Of a stretch of 64,000 nucleotides of DNA, positions 1 to 10,769 are shown piece by piece (positions within the stretch are counted from its first letter, which is position 1; every line of letters begins with the position of its first letter). The position numbers and the translations under genes were made by a program. This stretch comes from Xanthobacter autotrophicus (GTDB lineage Bacteria; Pseudomonadota; Alphaproteobacteria; Rhizobiales; Xanthobacteraceae): the NCBI RefSeq assembly GCF_043194295.1, contig NZ_JBAFVK010000012.1; one strand, given 5' to 3'. Under the pieces are notes generated by a model, which did not search any database, was not told the DNA's origin, and worked only from the letters and a program-made list of their open reading frames with translations.

Positions 1-73
1 GTACTTCTTTCAGGGCATCGGCATAGCGTCCGATGGGGGGGCGCGCGAAGTCCCGGATTAAGGCGTCAGCCAT
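1..73 (-). CDS. Thiolase-like protein, N-terminal fragment (runs off left edge)
   Basis: Only the first 24 codons are inside the window. They read MADALIRDFARPPIGRYADA and then LKEV. This resembles the start of acetyl-CoA/beta-ketoadipyl-CoA thiolases, which typically read ...RTPIGRYGGAL, but several usually conserved positions differ (T to P, GG to AD), so the gene could be diverged or decaying. A GGGAG ribosome site lies about 6 bases before the ATG. The neighbouring enoyl-CoA hydratase remnant fits a former CoA-linked aromatic or fatty-acid catabolic cluster. Identification rests on one short motif. Confidence 0.45.
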   Translation of the reverse strand, partial: MADALIRDFARPPIGRYADALKEV

Positions 74-344
74 GGTCGTCTCCCAGATGAATGAGGGCTC
101 AGGCAGCGGCGCTGGACACCGCGGCATGCCCCGGAACCGCTCGTCTATTGAGTTGTCCCTGGGGGCTGAGGTGCGGGTGCGGCATTGACAATACGGCCTA
201 TTCAAATAAAAGATCAACCGATCGTATTTTTAATTCAAGGGGCTCGCCAGAACCAGGAAGGCGCGTCGATGCCCACATGGCCCACCACAGCAGTGCAGTC
301 GGCCGCCCCGCTCCTGCTGGAGCGGGGCGACGCTTGGATGGAAG
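74..344. other. Intergenic region with promoter-like box and hairpin
   Basis: No convincing gene. A TTGACA hexamer at 185-190 is followed 16 bases later by TAAAAG, a plausible sigma-70 promoter reading rightward into the hydratase remnant. An 11-bp perfect inverted repeat (CGCCCCGCTCC, loop TGCT) lies at 304-329 without a T-run. The sequence just before the hydratase homology does not encode the expected N-terminal part of that enzyme. Confidence 0.4.
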
Positions 345-824
345 GTGGCAGCCCTCGATATGCCCGCTGCCGATGATTGCCGTGCTGCCCTGATCACCGG
401 AGCTGGCCGCGGCTTTTGCGCCGGCCAGGATCTCGCCGCCCGCGCTCTCGCAGACCAGACGCCGGACCTGAGCGCCAGCCTCGAAGCCCATTACAATCCG
501 CTCGTCCGAGGCATCCGTGCTTTGCGCAAGCCTGTCATTTGCGCCGTAAATGGGCGCGTGGCCGGGGCCGGGGCGAGCATTGCGATTGCTTGCCATATCG
601 TGCTGGCGGCGCGGTCGGCGAAGTTCATCCCGTCGTCCGTGAGGATCAGCCTCATTCCCGATTCCGGAGGAACCTTATTTCCCCCTCGTTTCATCGGCGA
701 CGCACGGGCGCGGGCGCTCATGCTCCTCGCAGAGCCGCTCCCCGCTGAGACGGCCACCGAATGGGCCTCGTCTGGAAGGTGGTGGACGGCGCTTTCCTAT
801 TCGATCTTGATCCGAGGATCGTGA
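345..824 (+). pseudogene. Enoyl-CoA hydratase/isomerase (PaaG-like) remnant
   Basis: From about base 385 the frame reads as a crotonase: ALITGAGRGFCAGQDLAAR (oxyanion-hole and CoA-binding segment), KPVICAVNGRVAGAGAS, then IPDSGGT and RALMLLAEPLPAETA, closest in memory to PaaG-type ring-epoxide isomerases of phenylacetate degradation. The usual first ~60 residues (the LNRP segment) are absent. Near 761-765 the frame shifts: the other frame continues MGLVWKVVDGAF, which is the expected continuation after ...ATEWG, so one G appears to be missing. Soon after, similarity stops, about 100 residues early. The gene is truncated at both ends and frameshifted. Confidence 0.8.
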
Positions 825-1055
825 GCTGCCTCGAACTGGGTGGGCTCCTTGGAAGGCCAAGCTTGCCCCCAAGAGCGAACCTTCCTGTAGGGGGCGATGA
901 GCCGGAAGCCGAAATGCCACGTTGGGCCCCGTCAGATCAGGTCGTCATGAACGCCATCGCAATGCGGCCCATGTAGCGCGTGCATGTCGCAATGGGCAGG
1001 CGCAAGCTATTGGTCATGCTTATTTCTTCGCCCAACCAAGGCCTTGAAGAAGGCT

Positions 1056-1131
1056 TGGCGCTCCCAAGGGGAATCGAACCCCTGTTTTCGCCGTGAGAGG
1101 GCGACGTCCTAGACCGCTAGACGATGGGAGC
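1056..1131 (-). tRNA. tRNA-Glu (anticodon CTC)
   Basis: On the minus strand the 5' arm GCTCCCA (1131-1125) pairs with TGGGAGC (1066-1060). The anticodon stem TCGCC/GGCGA encloses the loop CTCTCAC with anticodon CTC, and the T-loop reads GGTTCGATTCC. Discriminator G and CCA are encoded (1059-1056). Length is 76 bases. Its 3' side faces the degraded catabolic remnants at 1-830. Confidence 0.96.
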
Positions 1132-1174
1132 ATCTCGCGAGAGGGGTGCTCTATAGCGGCGTTCGGCGGGGACT

Positions 1175-1873
1175 TCAAGCCTCTCGGGGCAGGGATCTGT
1201 GGCCAAAGATGGCGCTGCCCACACGTATGTGGGTCGCGCCCTGGCGGATCGCGGCCGGAAAGTCGGCGCTCATGCCCATGGAAAGCCCTGAAAGCCCGTT
1301 GCGGGCGGCGATCTTGGCCAGCAGCGCGAAGTGCGGGTCGGGCACCTCCGTGGCCGGCGGAATGCACATCAGGCCGAAAATCTCCAGCCCATGCTGGTCC
1401 CGGCACTCGGCGATGAAGGCATCCGCGGCTTCTGGCAGAACGCCGGCCTTCTGCGGCTCGGCCCCGGTGTTCACCTGCACGAACAGCCGCGGGCGCCGGC
1501 CCTGGCGGGCCATCTCCTCGGCCAGCGCGATGGCGATCTTCGGTCGGTCCACCGTGTGGATCACGTCGAACAGGGCAACGGCCTCGCGCGCCTTGTTGGA
1601 TTGCAGCGGTCCGATGAGGTGCAGCTCGATGTCCAGATGCTCCGCGCGCAAGGCGGGCCACTTGCCTTGGGCTTCCTGCACCCGATTCTCGCCGAACACC
1701 CGTTGGCCGGCTTCGATGACCGGTGCGATCTCGGGCGCGGGAAAGGTCTTGGAGACCGCCACCAGCGTCACGGATGCCGGATCGCGACCGCCATCGTGGC
1801 AGGCGGACAGGATCTGCGCGCGCACCGCCTGAAGGCCCTCTGCCGCGCCCTGTGTCTCGGCTTGCCTGTTCAT
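1175..1873 (-). CDS. YggS/PROSC family PLP-binding protein
   Basis: A 232-residue cytosolic protein of the YggS (PLPBP) family, which binds pyridoxal phosphate and buffers PLP/amino-acid homeostasis without known catalysis. Visible marks: VTLVAVSKTFP with the PLP lysine, VFGENRVQEAQGK, ELHLIGPLQSNKAR, IHTVDRPK, LFVQVNTGAEPQKAG, and the C-terminal MGMSADFPAAIRQGATHIRVGSAIFG, all family hallmarks in order. I chose the ATG at 1873 (MNRQAETQ), with GAGG about 6 bases upstream, over an in-frame start 25 codons earlier that adds unconserved sequence. It is a single gene between tRNA-Glu and the divergent GGDEF gene. Confidence 0.93.
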   Translation of the reverse strand: MNRQAETQGAAEGLQAVRAQILSACHDGGRDPASVTLVAVSKTFPAPEIAPVIEAGQRVFGENRVQEAQGKWPALRAEHLDIELHLIGPLQSNKAREAVALFDVIHTVDRPKIAIALAEEMARQGRRPRLFVQVNTGAEPQKAGVLPEAADAFIAECRDQHGLEIFGLMCIPPATEVPDPHFALLAKIAARNGLSGLSMGMSADFPAAIRQGATHIRVGSAIFGHRSLPREA

Positions 1874-2120
1874 GATACCTCGACTTCTTCCTCTGGGCAT
1901 TTTTAAAGGGGGGATACCGCCTAGCTTGAAAGAAAATGCGGTAAACAAAACTCAGGAAAGGTTCCCCGGAAGGTTCAAGCGGAAACTGTTTTCGCCGTGA
2001 CCGGCCTGTTCGACCGGCCCTCGGGCAGCAGATGAACCGATCTCCCCATCCGATCAAGAAGCGCTTACAACACTCCTGGCGACGGTTTCGAGATTTTGTC
2101 CTGAGGGGGCATGGCCAAGC

Positions 2121-3785
2121 ATGGTCGAGCGTAGCGGCGAAGAGGCGCCAGTCGCTTCAAGACGGCTTTCGAGCCTGCGCCTGCGCATTCTGTTTCTCAT
2201 CTGCCTCGTTGCCGTGCCGCTGTCCATCGAGCGCATCATGGCCCTTCTGGCGGATCGACAGGATCAGATCCAGTCCATCAAGGACGATGTCCGGGACCTT
2301 GTCCGCCGCGCCACGCTCGCCCAGCTTGAAGGCCTGACGCGGGCCCGCACCGTGCTCGACGTGGTGTCACGGCAGGCGGAAAGTCTGCTGGAGGATCCTG
2401 ATACCTGCATTCGTTTCGTGACACGGCTCGCCGACCAGGTGGCGGGCATCCAGGGCGTTTTCATCGCCACGCCTGAAGGCGACGTGAAATGCGCCCACGC
2501 GCCGCTTGTCATGGGCGTCAACATCGCCGACAGGCCGTTCTTTCGGCAGGCTCTCGCCGCCGAAGACATGTTCATGACCGACCTGTTCTTTTCGCGGATC
2601 AGCGGCCGCAACTCCGTTTTCCTGCTGCGGACGGAGCGCGCCCCAAGTGGGAAGCCGCTTGCCGTCGCCGGCATCATCCTGGACCTGCAATGGCTGTCGC
2701 GGATTGCCGCCGGCAGCGCCGTGGAATCGGGCGCGGTGGTGGATGTGGTGGGTGAAGGCGGGGCCGTGCTGGTGCGCTATCCGACCCTGGCCGACGTGGT
2801 GGAGCACCGTTTCCCCGATCATCCGCTGACGCGGCACATCATGGCCGCCGAGGAAGGCGTGGTCGCCACCATCGGCTACGACGGCAAGGAGCGGATCTTC
2901 GCTTTCAACCGCTTCGAGGGGCTCGACCTGCGCGTGGTGGTGGGCATCGACACCGCCAAGGTCCTCACCCCCATCGACGCCAAGATCCAGACCACGGCCA
3001 TCGCCTATTTCGCCGCGCTGGGGTGCTTCCTGCTGGTGTCGTGGTTTGCCGCCGAGCGCATCGTCATCACCCCCATCGCGCGGCTGACGCGCTCGGTTGC
3101 CGCCGTGGGTCGCGGCGAAGCCGACCACGTGAAGGACAACAACGTCGCTGAATTCGCGCCTTTGGTGCGGGCATTCAACGAGATGGCCCGCCGCCTGTCC
3201 CAGCGCAACAGTGAGCTGCGCACCATGAACGGGCGCCTTGCCTCCCTCGCCCGCACCGACGGGCTCACCGGCCTTGCCAACCGCCGCACCTTCGATGTGC
3301 AATTTTCCCAGGACTGGGTGCGCGCCCGCGGCGATGGTGCCCCCCTGACCCTGGTGATGCTGGACGTGGACCACTTCAAGGCGTTCAACGACGCGCGCGG
3401 CCACCTGTCCGGAGACGAGGCCCTGCGTGGGGTGGCGCGCATGCTGTCGGCCGCGGCGACAGGGACGACCCATCTCGTCGCCCGCTACGGGGGCGAGGAA
3501 TTCATCGTGCTGATGTCCGGCGTGGATCTGGCGGCGGGCCGGGCCTTCGCGGAAGATGTCCGCCGCCTCTTGAGCGAGGTGGCCATCGCCCATCCGGCCT
3601 CGCCGCGCCGTCGCCTGACGGCGAGCTTCGGCGTGGCCAGCGCCATCCCCACGCTGGATGACAGCCCGGATACGCTGGTCGCCGCGGCCGATGCCGCGCT
3701 TTATGAGGCCAAGCGTTCGGGGCGGGATCGTGTGGTCGCCAATACCGACCGGTTTGCCGGCGGGGCCAACGGCGCCTTCGCCTAG
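2121..3785 (+). CDS. Membrane diguanylate cyclase: periplasmic Cache-like sensor, HAMP, GGDEF
   Basis: A 554-residue sensor that likely makes c-di-GMP from two GTP. Order: TM segment about 24-40; periplasmic dCache-like region about 41-290 (VFIATPEGDVKCAHAP, DRPFFRQAL, FLLRTERAPSGKPL); second TM about 292-310; HAMP about 312-365 ending VRAFNEMARRLSQ; GGDEF 385-545 with TDGLTGLANRRTFD, LDVDHFKAFND and active-site RYGGEEF near residue 456. No RxxD sits five residues before GGEEF, so product inhibition through the I-site is unlikely. The start at 2121 has GAGGGGG 11 bases upstream. It is a single gene. The signal is unknown; Cache domains commonly bind small metabolites. Confidence 0.92.
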   Translation: MVERSGEEAPVASRRLSSLRLRILFLICLVAVPLSIERIMALLADRQDQIQSIKDDVRDLVRRATLAQLEGLTRARTVLDVVSRQAESLLEDPDTCIRFVTRLADQVAGIQGVFIATPEGDVKCAHAPLVMGVNIADRPFFRQALAAEDMFMTDLFFSRISGRNSVFLLRTERAPSGKPLAVAGIILDLQWLSRIAAGSAVESGAVVDVVGEGGAVLVRYPTLADVVEHRFPDHPLTRHIMAAEEGVVATIGYDGKERIFAFNRFEGLDLRVVVGIDTAKVLTPIDAKIQTTAIAYFAALGCFLLVSWFAAERIVITPIARLTRSVAAVGRGEADHVKDNNVAEFAPLVRAFNEMARRLSQRNSELRTMNGRLASLARTDGLTGLANRRTFDVQFSQDWVRARGDGAPLTLVMLDVDHFKAFNDARGHLSGDEALRGVARMLSAAATGTTHLVARYGGEEFIVLMSGVDLAAGRAFAEDVRRLLSEVAIAHPASPRRRLTASFGVASAIPTLDDSPDTLVAAADAALYEAKRSGRDRVVANTDRFAGGANGAFA

Positions 3786-3870
3786 CGCGTGATCCGGGCA
3801 GACTGAACCGTTGCCAGTGTGTGGCCGGCCTGGCTGAAAACCAAAGCGCTCCCAGCCAGGTGCGGCTGCC

Positions 3871-4710
3871 TCAGGCGAGCCGGCGGATGCTGCGCAGCGC
3901 AAGCCCGGCCGCCGCGATGCGGGTCAGCGCCTCGGCGAGGGGCTCGCGCGCCACCGCCATGTGGAAGGCGTTGGCGTGCAGCAGGGTATCCGCCGCCTCG
4001 ACGATGCCCACATGGCCGGGCCAGAACAGCAGGTCGCCGCGCCGAGGCTCGGCGTCCAGCGGCAACGCCTTGCCGAGGGCGGCTTCCTGCATGTCGCTGT
4101 CGCGCGGGGCGGCAACGCCGGCGGCGGCGAGCGCGGTCTGGACCAGTCCGGAGCAGTCGAGGCCGAGGCTGGAGCGGCCGCCCCACAGATAGGGCACGCC
4201 CAGGAAGCGCGCGGCCACGGCGACGAAATCGCCTTCCCGCTCGGCGGGCTCGGCCAGATGCACGATGGGCAGGAAGCCGTCGGGCGTCACCGCGAAGCCG
4301 CCGCGGACCTCCCTCACCGCCACCTTGCTGCCGAGCACCAGCGCCTCGCGCGGCGGCAGCTTGATGTCGGGGCCGGGGAACAGGAAGGTGCGCAGCGCGC
4401 GCACCGTGTGGGTGGGCGCGGTGCCGGGCGCGGCAAGGGCTTCCGTGGGCAGGTAGCCCACATAGCGGTCGGCCTCGAGCTGGACCCAGGACCAGCCTTC
4501 GGGGTCGTCCTCGAACACGCGGACGGTCTCGCCGAACAGGGCCTGGGTTTCGAGCGGGGCATCGCTGGCGGGGCGACGACGCAGCGGCGCCACCGGGACG
4601 GCCACGCGGCGCAGGTCGCCCTCCACATAGCGGGCGGCCTCCACCTGTCCCTTCAGGGCGGCCGAGGCGAGGTCCGGGCGGGCCGGGGTGAGGCGGGGAT
4701 CCAGCGGCAT
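3871..4710 (-). CDS. NlpC/P60 family cell-wall hydrolase with SH3-like repeats
   Basis: A 279-residue C40 peptidase, a family that cleaves gamma-D-glutamyl-diaminopimelate or related peptidoglycan peptide bonds. The N-terminal half has two SH3b-like stretches (TQALFGETVRVFEDDPEGWSW; then LPPREALVLGSKVAVRE). The C-terminal catalytic part shows FLGVPYLWGGRSS, the nucleophile in GLDCSGLVQ (about C185), RRGDLLFWPGHVGIV with the catalytic His (about 233), and a third polar position near LLHANAF. No signal peptide is evident, as in the alphaproteobacterial Lpg/YgiM-like relatives. The start at 4710 drops a 12-codon extension that falls in the intergenic repeat. Confidence 0.88.
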   Translation of the reverse strand: MPLDPRLTPARPDLASAALKGQVEAARYVEGDLRRVAVPVAPLRRRPASDAPLETQALFGETVRVFEDDPEGWSWVQLEADRYVGYLPTEALAAPGTAPTHTVRALRTFLFPGPDIKLPPREALVLGSKVAVREVRGGFAVTPDGFLPIVHLAEPAEREGDFVAVAARFLGVPYLWGGRSSLGLDCSGLVQTALAAAGVAAPRDSDMQEAALGKALPLDAEPRRGDLLFWPGHVGIVEAADTLLHANAFHMAVAREPLAEALTRIAAAGLALRSIRRLA

Positions 4711-4720
4711 GGCGGGCCTT

Positions 4721-4821
4721 AGAGCGTTTTCGAGCGAAGTGGGCACCGGTTCGCGTGAAGAGAACGCGTCAACCAGAGAATCTAGAGCGTTTTCCGTGAG
4801 CCAATGCGAACGGAAAACGCT

Positions 4822-4825
<4 letters not shown>
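4721..4825. repeat. Rhizobiales-type intergenic repeat (AGAGCGTTTTC element) with terminal hairpin
   Basis: The tract begins AGAGCGTTTTCGAGCGAAGT, continues with an ACCGGTTCGCGTGAAGAGAA block, and ends with a perfect 16-bp inverted repeat: CTAGAGCGTTTTCCGT at 4782-4797 and its complement at 4810-4825, loop 12 bases. The right arm contains the TAG stop of the aminopeptidase gene (4822-4824). Very similar sequences are, from general knowledge, dispersed in many copies in Rhizobiales genomes. It may also serve as the 3' end or mRNA-stabilising hairpin of the upstream transcript. Confidence 0.8.
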
Positions 4826-6189
<1,364 letters not shown>

Positions 6190-6382
6190 GAATGAACTCC
6201 TGCGTGCCGGCGGCGTCGTGGATGCGACGGCGTGGCACGCGAAAGGACCTGTAGGCCAATGGGTAGAGCGCGATCCGCCGGTATGGCAACGGTTTCGTTG
6301 CCGTCCCGACGGCAAAATCGCCTTCACGCGGGCCGAGAGCGTGCGCGCCTGCCCCAACGTCGCCGTCAGCGGCGGGGAGGGG

Positions 6383-6859
6383 TCAGCCGGTGCCGAGCAG
6401 GCTGGAGAAGGGATGCAGCAGCAACCCGGCGCCGGCCAGGGCGACACCGTAGGGGATGGTCTGGCGGGGAACTGCGACGGCGGTGTCCAGCTGTTCCGCC
6501 GGGCGGTGAACGGCCAGGGCGGCGAGGGTTAGGAAACCGCCGATGAGGCCGCAGGCGAGCACGAACAGAGGTAACTGCGCCGGGTCCGTCCACAGCATCA
6601 GCACCCCCGCGAGCTTGGCGTCGCCCGCCCCCACGACATTCTCCGCGAACAGGGAAAAGCCAAGCCCCGTGACGGCCGCCGCCAGCAGCAGGCGCAGCGA
6701 CAGGTCGGGCAGGGGCGTGAGAATGGCGAGGGCGGTGAAGCCGAGCAGCAGGGCGGCGATGACGGCATTGGGAATGATGCGGCGGGCAATATCCGTTCCG
6801 ATGCAGAGGCACAGGGCGGCGGGATAGAGCCCGAGAAGGAGGAGTTCAGCCGCCGGCAT
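6383..6859 (-). CDS. CpaA-like prepilin peptidase (A24 family)
   Basis: A 158-residue polytopic membrane protein of the small A24 class that cleaves leaders of Flp/Tad-type prepilins. About five hydrophobic segments are present. The first catalytic Asp lies in IGTDIARRIIPNAVI and the second in NVVGAGDAKLAGVLML, the GxGD signature. The C-terminus has RQTIPYGVALAGAGLL, typical of the family. It lies 20 bases after the Flp pilin gene and probably shares its transcript. No CpaBC, TadABC or other assembly genes are in the window, so the pair would have to work with a distant Tad system. Confidence 0.9.
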   Translation of the reverse strand: MPAAELLLLGLYPAALCLCIGTDIARRIIPNAVIAALLLGFTALAILTPLPDLSLRLLLAAAVTGLGFSLFAENVVGAGDAKLAGVLMLWTDPAQLPLFVLACGLIGGFLTLAALAVHRPAEQLDTAVAVPRQTIPYGVALAGAGLLLHPFSSLLGTG

Positions 6860-6879
6860 GGGTGCGCCTGTCCGTGCCG

Positions 6880-7044
6880 TCAGTTTCCGGCCGCGGCCGA
6901 GGACGCCTGAAGCCGGGCGAAGGTGGCGGCGATCTGCACCAGCACGGTGACGATGGCGATGGAGAGGCCCGCGGCGATGAGCCCGTATTCGAGGGCGGTG
7001 GAGCCCTCTTCCTCCCTGATGAAGCGCCAGAACAATAGCTTCAT
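6880..7044 (-). CDS. Flp/Fap-type pilin precursor
   Basis: A 54-residue type IVb prepilin. It starts MKLLFWRFIREEEGSTALEY, giving a short charged leader, then the processing region with Glu and the invariant EYGL tract, followed by one hydrophobic helix (IAAGLSIAIVTVLVQIA). Flp pilins are usually 50-70 residues. An upstream in-frame extension has no pilin features and was rejected. It forms a two-gene unit with the prepilin peptidase at 6383-6859. The role is adhesion through Flp pili if the assembly machinery is encoded elsewhere. Confidence 0.92.
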   Translation of the reverse strand: MKLLFWRFIREEEGSTALEYGLIAAGLSIAIVTVLVQIAATFARLQASSAAAGN

Positions 7045-7270
7045 GGCTTGAAAATCCGGTACCACGCGGCAGATGCGCCGCGGTGAGGCCGACGCTAGGG
7101 GCGCCCCCTTGCGGGGAAGTAAAGAACGCGCCCGCGGCAGCCCTGACGGCGCCACCGGATGATCTGAGGGTTAACGCTCCCCTCCCGGGTGCAACCTGCG
7201 GGCGCCCTTTGACCGCGCCGTAGGATGGGGGCAAGCTTCCAGGGACGTGCCTTGCCAGGGAGTGCCCGCC

Positions 7271-8227
7271 GTGAGCTTTGCCCCGTGCCCCGACCCCACG
7301 CCCGGAGACGCCCGCAGCTGCGACGCGGTGGAGACGGTGATCATCCCGCGGGCGCACGACATCGGCGGCATGGAGGTGGCCCGCGTGCTGCCCTCGCCAC
7401 AGGGGCAGATGATCGGGCCGTTCATCTTCTTCGATCGCATGGGGCCGGTGCGCTTCACCGCCCATCAGGCGCAGGATGTGCGCCCGCATCCCCATATCGG
7501 CCTAGCCACCGTCACCTATCTGTTCGACGGCACCATGGTCCACCGCGACAGCCTGGGCAACGAGCGGGTGATCGCCCCCGGCGCGGTGAACCTGATGACC
7601 GCCGGACGCGGCATCGTCCATTCCGAGCGGCACGAGGCGACGGTGAAGGACCGCGGCGGCCCCCTGTTCGGTATCCAGAGCTGGATCGCCTTGCCCAAGG
7701 CGCGGGAGGAGGACACGCCCGATTTCCTCCACACCAGCGCCGAGGACCTGCCGGTGGTGTCCGAGGGCGGCCTGACCGCGCGCATCATCCTCGGCAGCGC
7801 CTTTGGCGTGTCCTCGCCGGTGGCGCTGGCTTCGCCCGCCACCTATGCCGAAGTCACACTGGCGCCCGGCGCGCGCCTGCCCATCGATCCCACCCATGAG
7901 GACCGGGCGGTGTTCACGCTGGAGGGCGAGGTGGAGGTGGATGGGGTCCCCTTCGAGCCGGGGCGCATGCTGGTGATCCGCCGGGGCCTTGCCACCAGCG
8001 CGCGGGCGCTCACGCCGGCGCGGCTCATGCTCATGGGCGGCGAGCCGCTGGAGGGCCCGCGCTACATCTGGTGGAATTTCGTTTCGTCGGACCTGGAGCG
8101 GCTCGACGCCGCCAAGGCCGCGTGGCGGGCGGGGCGGTTCGACCTCATCCCCATGGATCATGACGAGTTCATCCCGGCCCCTGAGGACGGTGCCGGCCGC
8201 CCGAGACCTCAGGCGCCGCGCCCGTAA
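7271..8227 (+). CDS. Pirin family protein (bicupin)
   Basis: A 318-residue pirin, a two-cupin iron protein; bacterial members act as quercetinase-like dioxygenases or metabolic modulators. The N-terminal cupin shows GPFIFFDRMGPV, RPHPHIGLATVTYLF with metal-binding His residues, GAVNLMTAGRGIVHSE (further His and Glu) and GIQSWIALP. The C-terminal cupin begins ATYAEVTLAPGARLPI. A GTG at 7271 with AGGGAG eight bases upstream is preferred over an in-frame GTG at 7247. The gene is divergent from the pilin pair. It is about 20-60 residues longer than common pirins, mainly at the C-terminus. Confidence 0.93.
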   Translation: MSFAPCPDPTPGDARSCDAVETVIIPRAHDIGGMEVARVLPSPQGQMIGPFIFFDRMGPVRFTAHQAQDVRPHPHIGLATVTYLFDGTMVHRDSLGNERVIAPGAVNLMTAGRGIVHSERHEATVKDRGGPLFGIQSWIALPKAREEDTPDFLHTSAEDLPVVSEGGLTARIILGSAFGVSSPVALASPATYAEVTLAPGARLPIDPTHEDRAVFTLEGEVEVDGVPFEPGRMLVIRRGLATSARALTPARLMLMGGEPLEGPRYIWWNFVSSDLERLDAAKAAWRAGRFDLIPMDHDEFIPAPEDGAGRPRPQAPRP

Positions 8228-8294
8228 GGCCGGTGCGCGCGAAGACCGCGCCGCGTCCTGCTCCAGGGATCGCGGCCGACGCTCACGGGCAAAA

Positions 8295-8612
8295 TCACGG
8301 GATCGGGCAGTTCTGCGCCGCCTCGTCGTTTTCGTCCGGGCCGTGGGGCTGGACGATGGCCGGGGGATCGCTGGCCGGAAAGCTCTCGTCGAGGGCCTCG
8401 TCGAGGGTCTGCGAATCGTGAGCCTTGTGCTCGCATCCGGCGGCGCGCGCAGCTTCCTCCTGCGCTGAGGGCTCGGGAGAGCGGGCGGGCGCCGGGTCGG
8501 GGCGCGAAACGGCGGGGGGATCGCTGGCCGGAAAGCTCTCCTCCAGCGCTTCGTCCAGCCGGGCTTCGGTCTGGGCGGAGCGATCCGGCGACACAGATGG
8601 CCTGCTGTTCAC
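8295..8612 (-). CDS. Small stress protein with duplicated DEALEESFPASDPPA motif
   Basis: A 105-residue acidic, Pro/Ala/Ser-rich, probably disordered protein. It has two copies of the same short motif, LDEALEESFPASDPPAV (about 18-34) and LDEALDESFPASDPPAI (about 77-93). The motif recurs in many small alphaproteobacterial proteins of unknown function, and two copies in one chain is notable. The GTG start at 8612 is fixed by GGAGG eight bases upstream and by an EcfG-type promoter at 8661-8685 that would leave only a ~42-base leader. Longer in-frame readings starting at 8729 lie upstream of that promoter. Likely role: general stress response; the molecular function is unknown. Confidence 0.8.
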   Translation of the reverse strand: MNSRPSVSPDRSAQTEARLDEALEESFPASDPPAVSRPDPAPARSPEPSAQEEAARAAGCEHKAHDSQTLDEALDESFPASDPPAIVQPHGPDENDEAAQNCPIP

Positions 8613-8660
8613 GGCAACATCCTCCAAGGTGCGGAAAAAACCCCTCCGCAGCTCGGAATC

Positions 8661-8685
8661 AACGCCGGTGCCGGGCTTGCGTTCC
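8661..8685 (-). promoter_or_regulatory. EcfG-type general stress promoter
   Basis: On the minus strand GGAAC (8685-8681) is followed after exactly 16 bases by CGTT (8664-8661). This matches the GGAAC-N16/17-CGTT consensus of EcfG sigma factors, which run the general stress response in Hyphomicrobiales. Transcription would start near 8654, about 42 bases before the GTG of the DEALEESFP protein. Confidence 0.75.
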
Positions 8686-9057
8686 GCTTTCGCCCCGCTT
8701 TCGTCCTTGGCGATTGCGTGATCGGGCATCGACGCGCGCCGACACCGGAGACCCGGGGGAATCGGGTCTCCGGTCCAGGCGCATGGCTGTCGGCCCTCCA
8801 TTAGAAGGTGGTAAAAGACGCGAGAAGAAAAAACCGGGGGTGGCTGCAACCGGCCCCCGCGCCGAGGACGCGCTCAGTGAGCGCGAGACCAAGAGAAGCG
8901 TCGGAAGCTTCTCTTTTGCTGGGTTGGAGACGCATTCACCGCTCCGGCTGCTTCACCTGAACGGGTCCGGCTCCAGGCCACCCCCGGCAAGATGCCCCGG
9001 GAGGGGGGCAAACTTGGAAGATGCCGGGTCCGGACGATGCCGAACCCGTCAACAGGC
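8686..9057. other. Gene-free stretch between stress protein promoter and aldehyde dehydrogenase
   Basis: No supported gene. A 9-bp perfect inverted repeat, AAGAGAAGC / GCTTCTCTT with a 7-base loop, lies at 8891-8915. It is followed by only TTT on the plus strand, so it is weak as a terminator. Toward the right end short related pieces recur (AGATGCC... GGATGCC... ACGATGCC), and the tract runs into the 16-bp tandem repeat at 9058-9105. Confidence 0.4.
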
Positions 9058-9090
9058 TTCAGAAGAACCCGAGTTCAGAAGAATCCGGGC

Positions 9091-9105
<15 letters not shown>
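9058..9105. repeat. Three tandem 16-bp repeats duplicating the 3' end of the aldehyde dehydrogenase gene
   Basis: Units are TTCAGAAGAACCCGAG (9058-9073), TTCAGAAGAATCCGGG (9074-9089) and CTCAGAAGAACCCGAG (9090-9105). The third is coding: read on the minus strand it gives the final LGFF and stop of the dehydrogenase. The other two repeat that end, including the TGA, just downstream. This looks like replication slippage and leaves a C-terminus that can be lost and restored. Confidence 0.9.
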
Positions 9106-10611
<1,506 letters not shown>

Positions 10612-10645
10612 TATTCCCTCCCGAGAGTTGGTGACGCAGACGGTT

Positions 10646-10661
10646 TGCAGCGCCCGTGCCA
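10646..10661 (-). promoter_or_regulatory. Sigma-54 (-24/-12) promoter of the aldehyde dehydrogenase gene
   Basis: The minus strand reads TGGCACGGGCGCTGCA from 10661. GG and GC are separated by exactly ten bases, the required -24/-12 spacing, and TGGCAC matches the consensus. The predicted transcript start is near 10635, about 24 bases before the ATG at 10611. The adjacent activator gene carries the sigma-54 contact motif, making the pairing consistent. Confidence 0.85.
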
Positions 10662-10769
10662 GATCTCGCGGGGGTGGTCGGCGGCTTTATTTGCACTGCG
10701 GGAAGATGCTGGCCTGTCTTGATTTTGCCAACGGTGGCCAAGCCTTGCCGGAAGGTCCGCTGGACGCGA

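Noticed and set aside
226..260. Possible TetR-type operator around CGATCG upstream of the hydratase remnant
   Set aside because: Only the central six bases are symmetric; the flanks do not pair better than chance.
1036..1058. Short hairpin (CCAAGGCCTT / AAGGCTTGG) overlapping the tRNA-Glu CCA end
   Set aside because: It would compete with the mature tRNA 3' end and has no T-run, so I do not call it a terminator.
6240..6320. A tRNA-like stretch (GTAGGCCAATGGGTAGAGCGC) upstream of the aminopeptidase gene
   Set aside because: Only the D-arm looks right. No acceptor stem, no anticodon arm with a sensible loop and no GTTCNANNC T-loop could be formed.
8295..8849. A longer reading of the DEALEESFP protein
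   Set aside because: Its start would lie upstream of the EcfG promoter and its first 80 residues are unlike the rest; the GTG at 8612 has a strong ribosome site.
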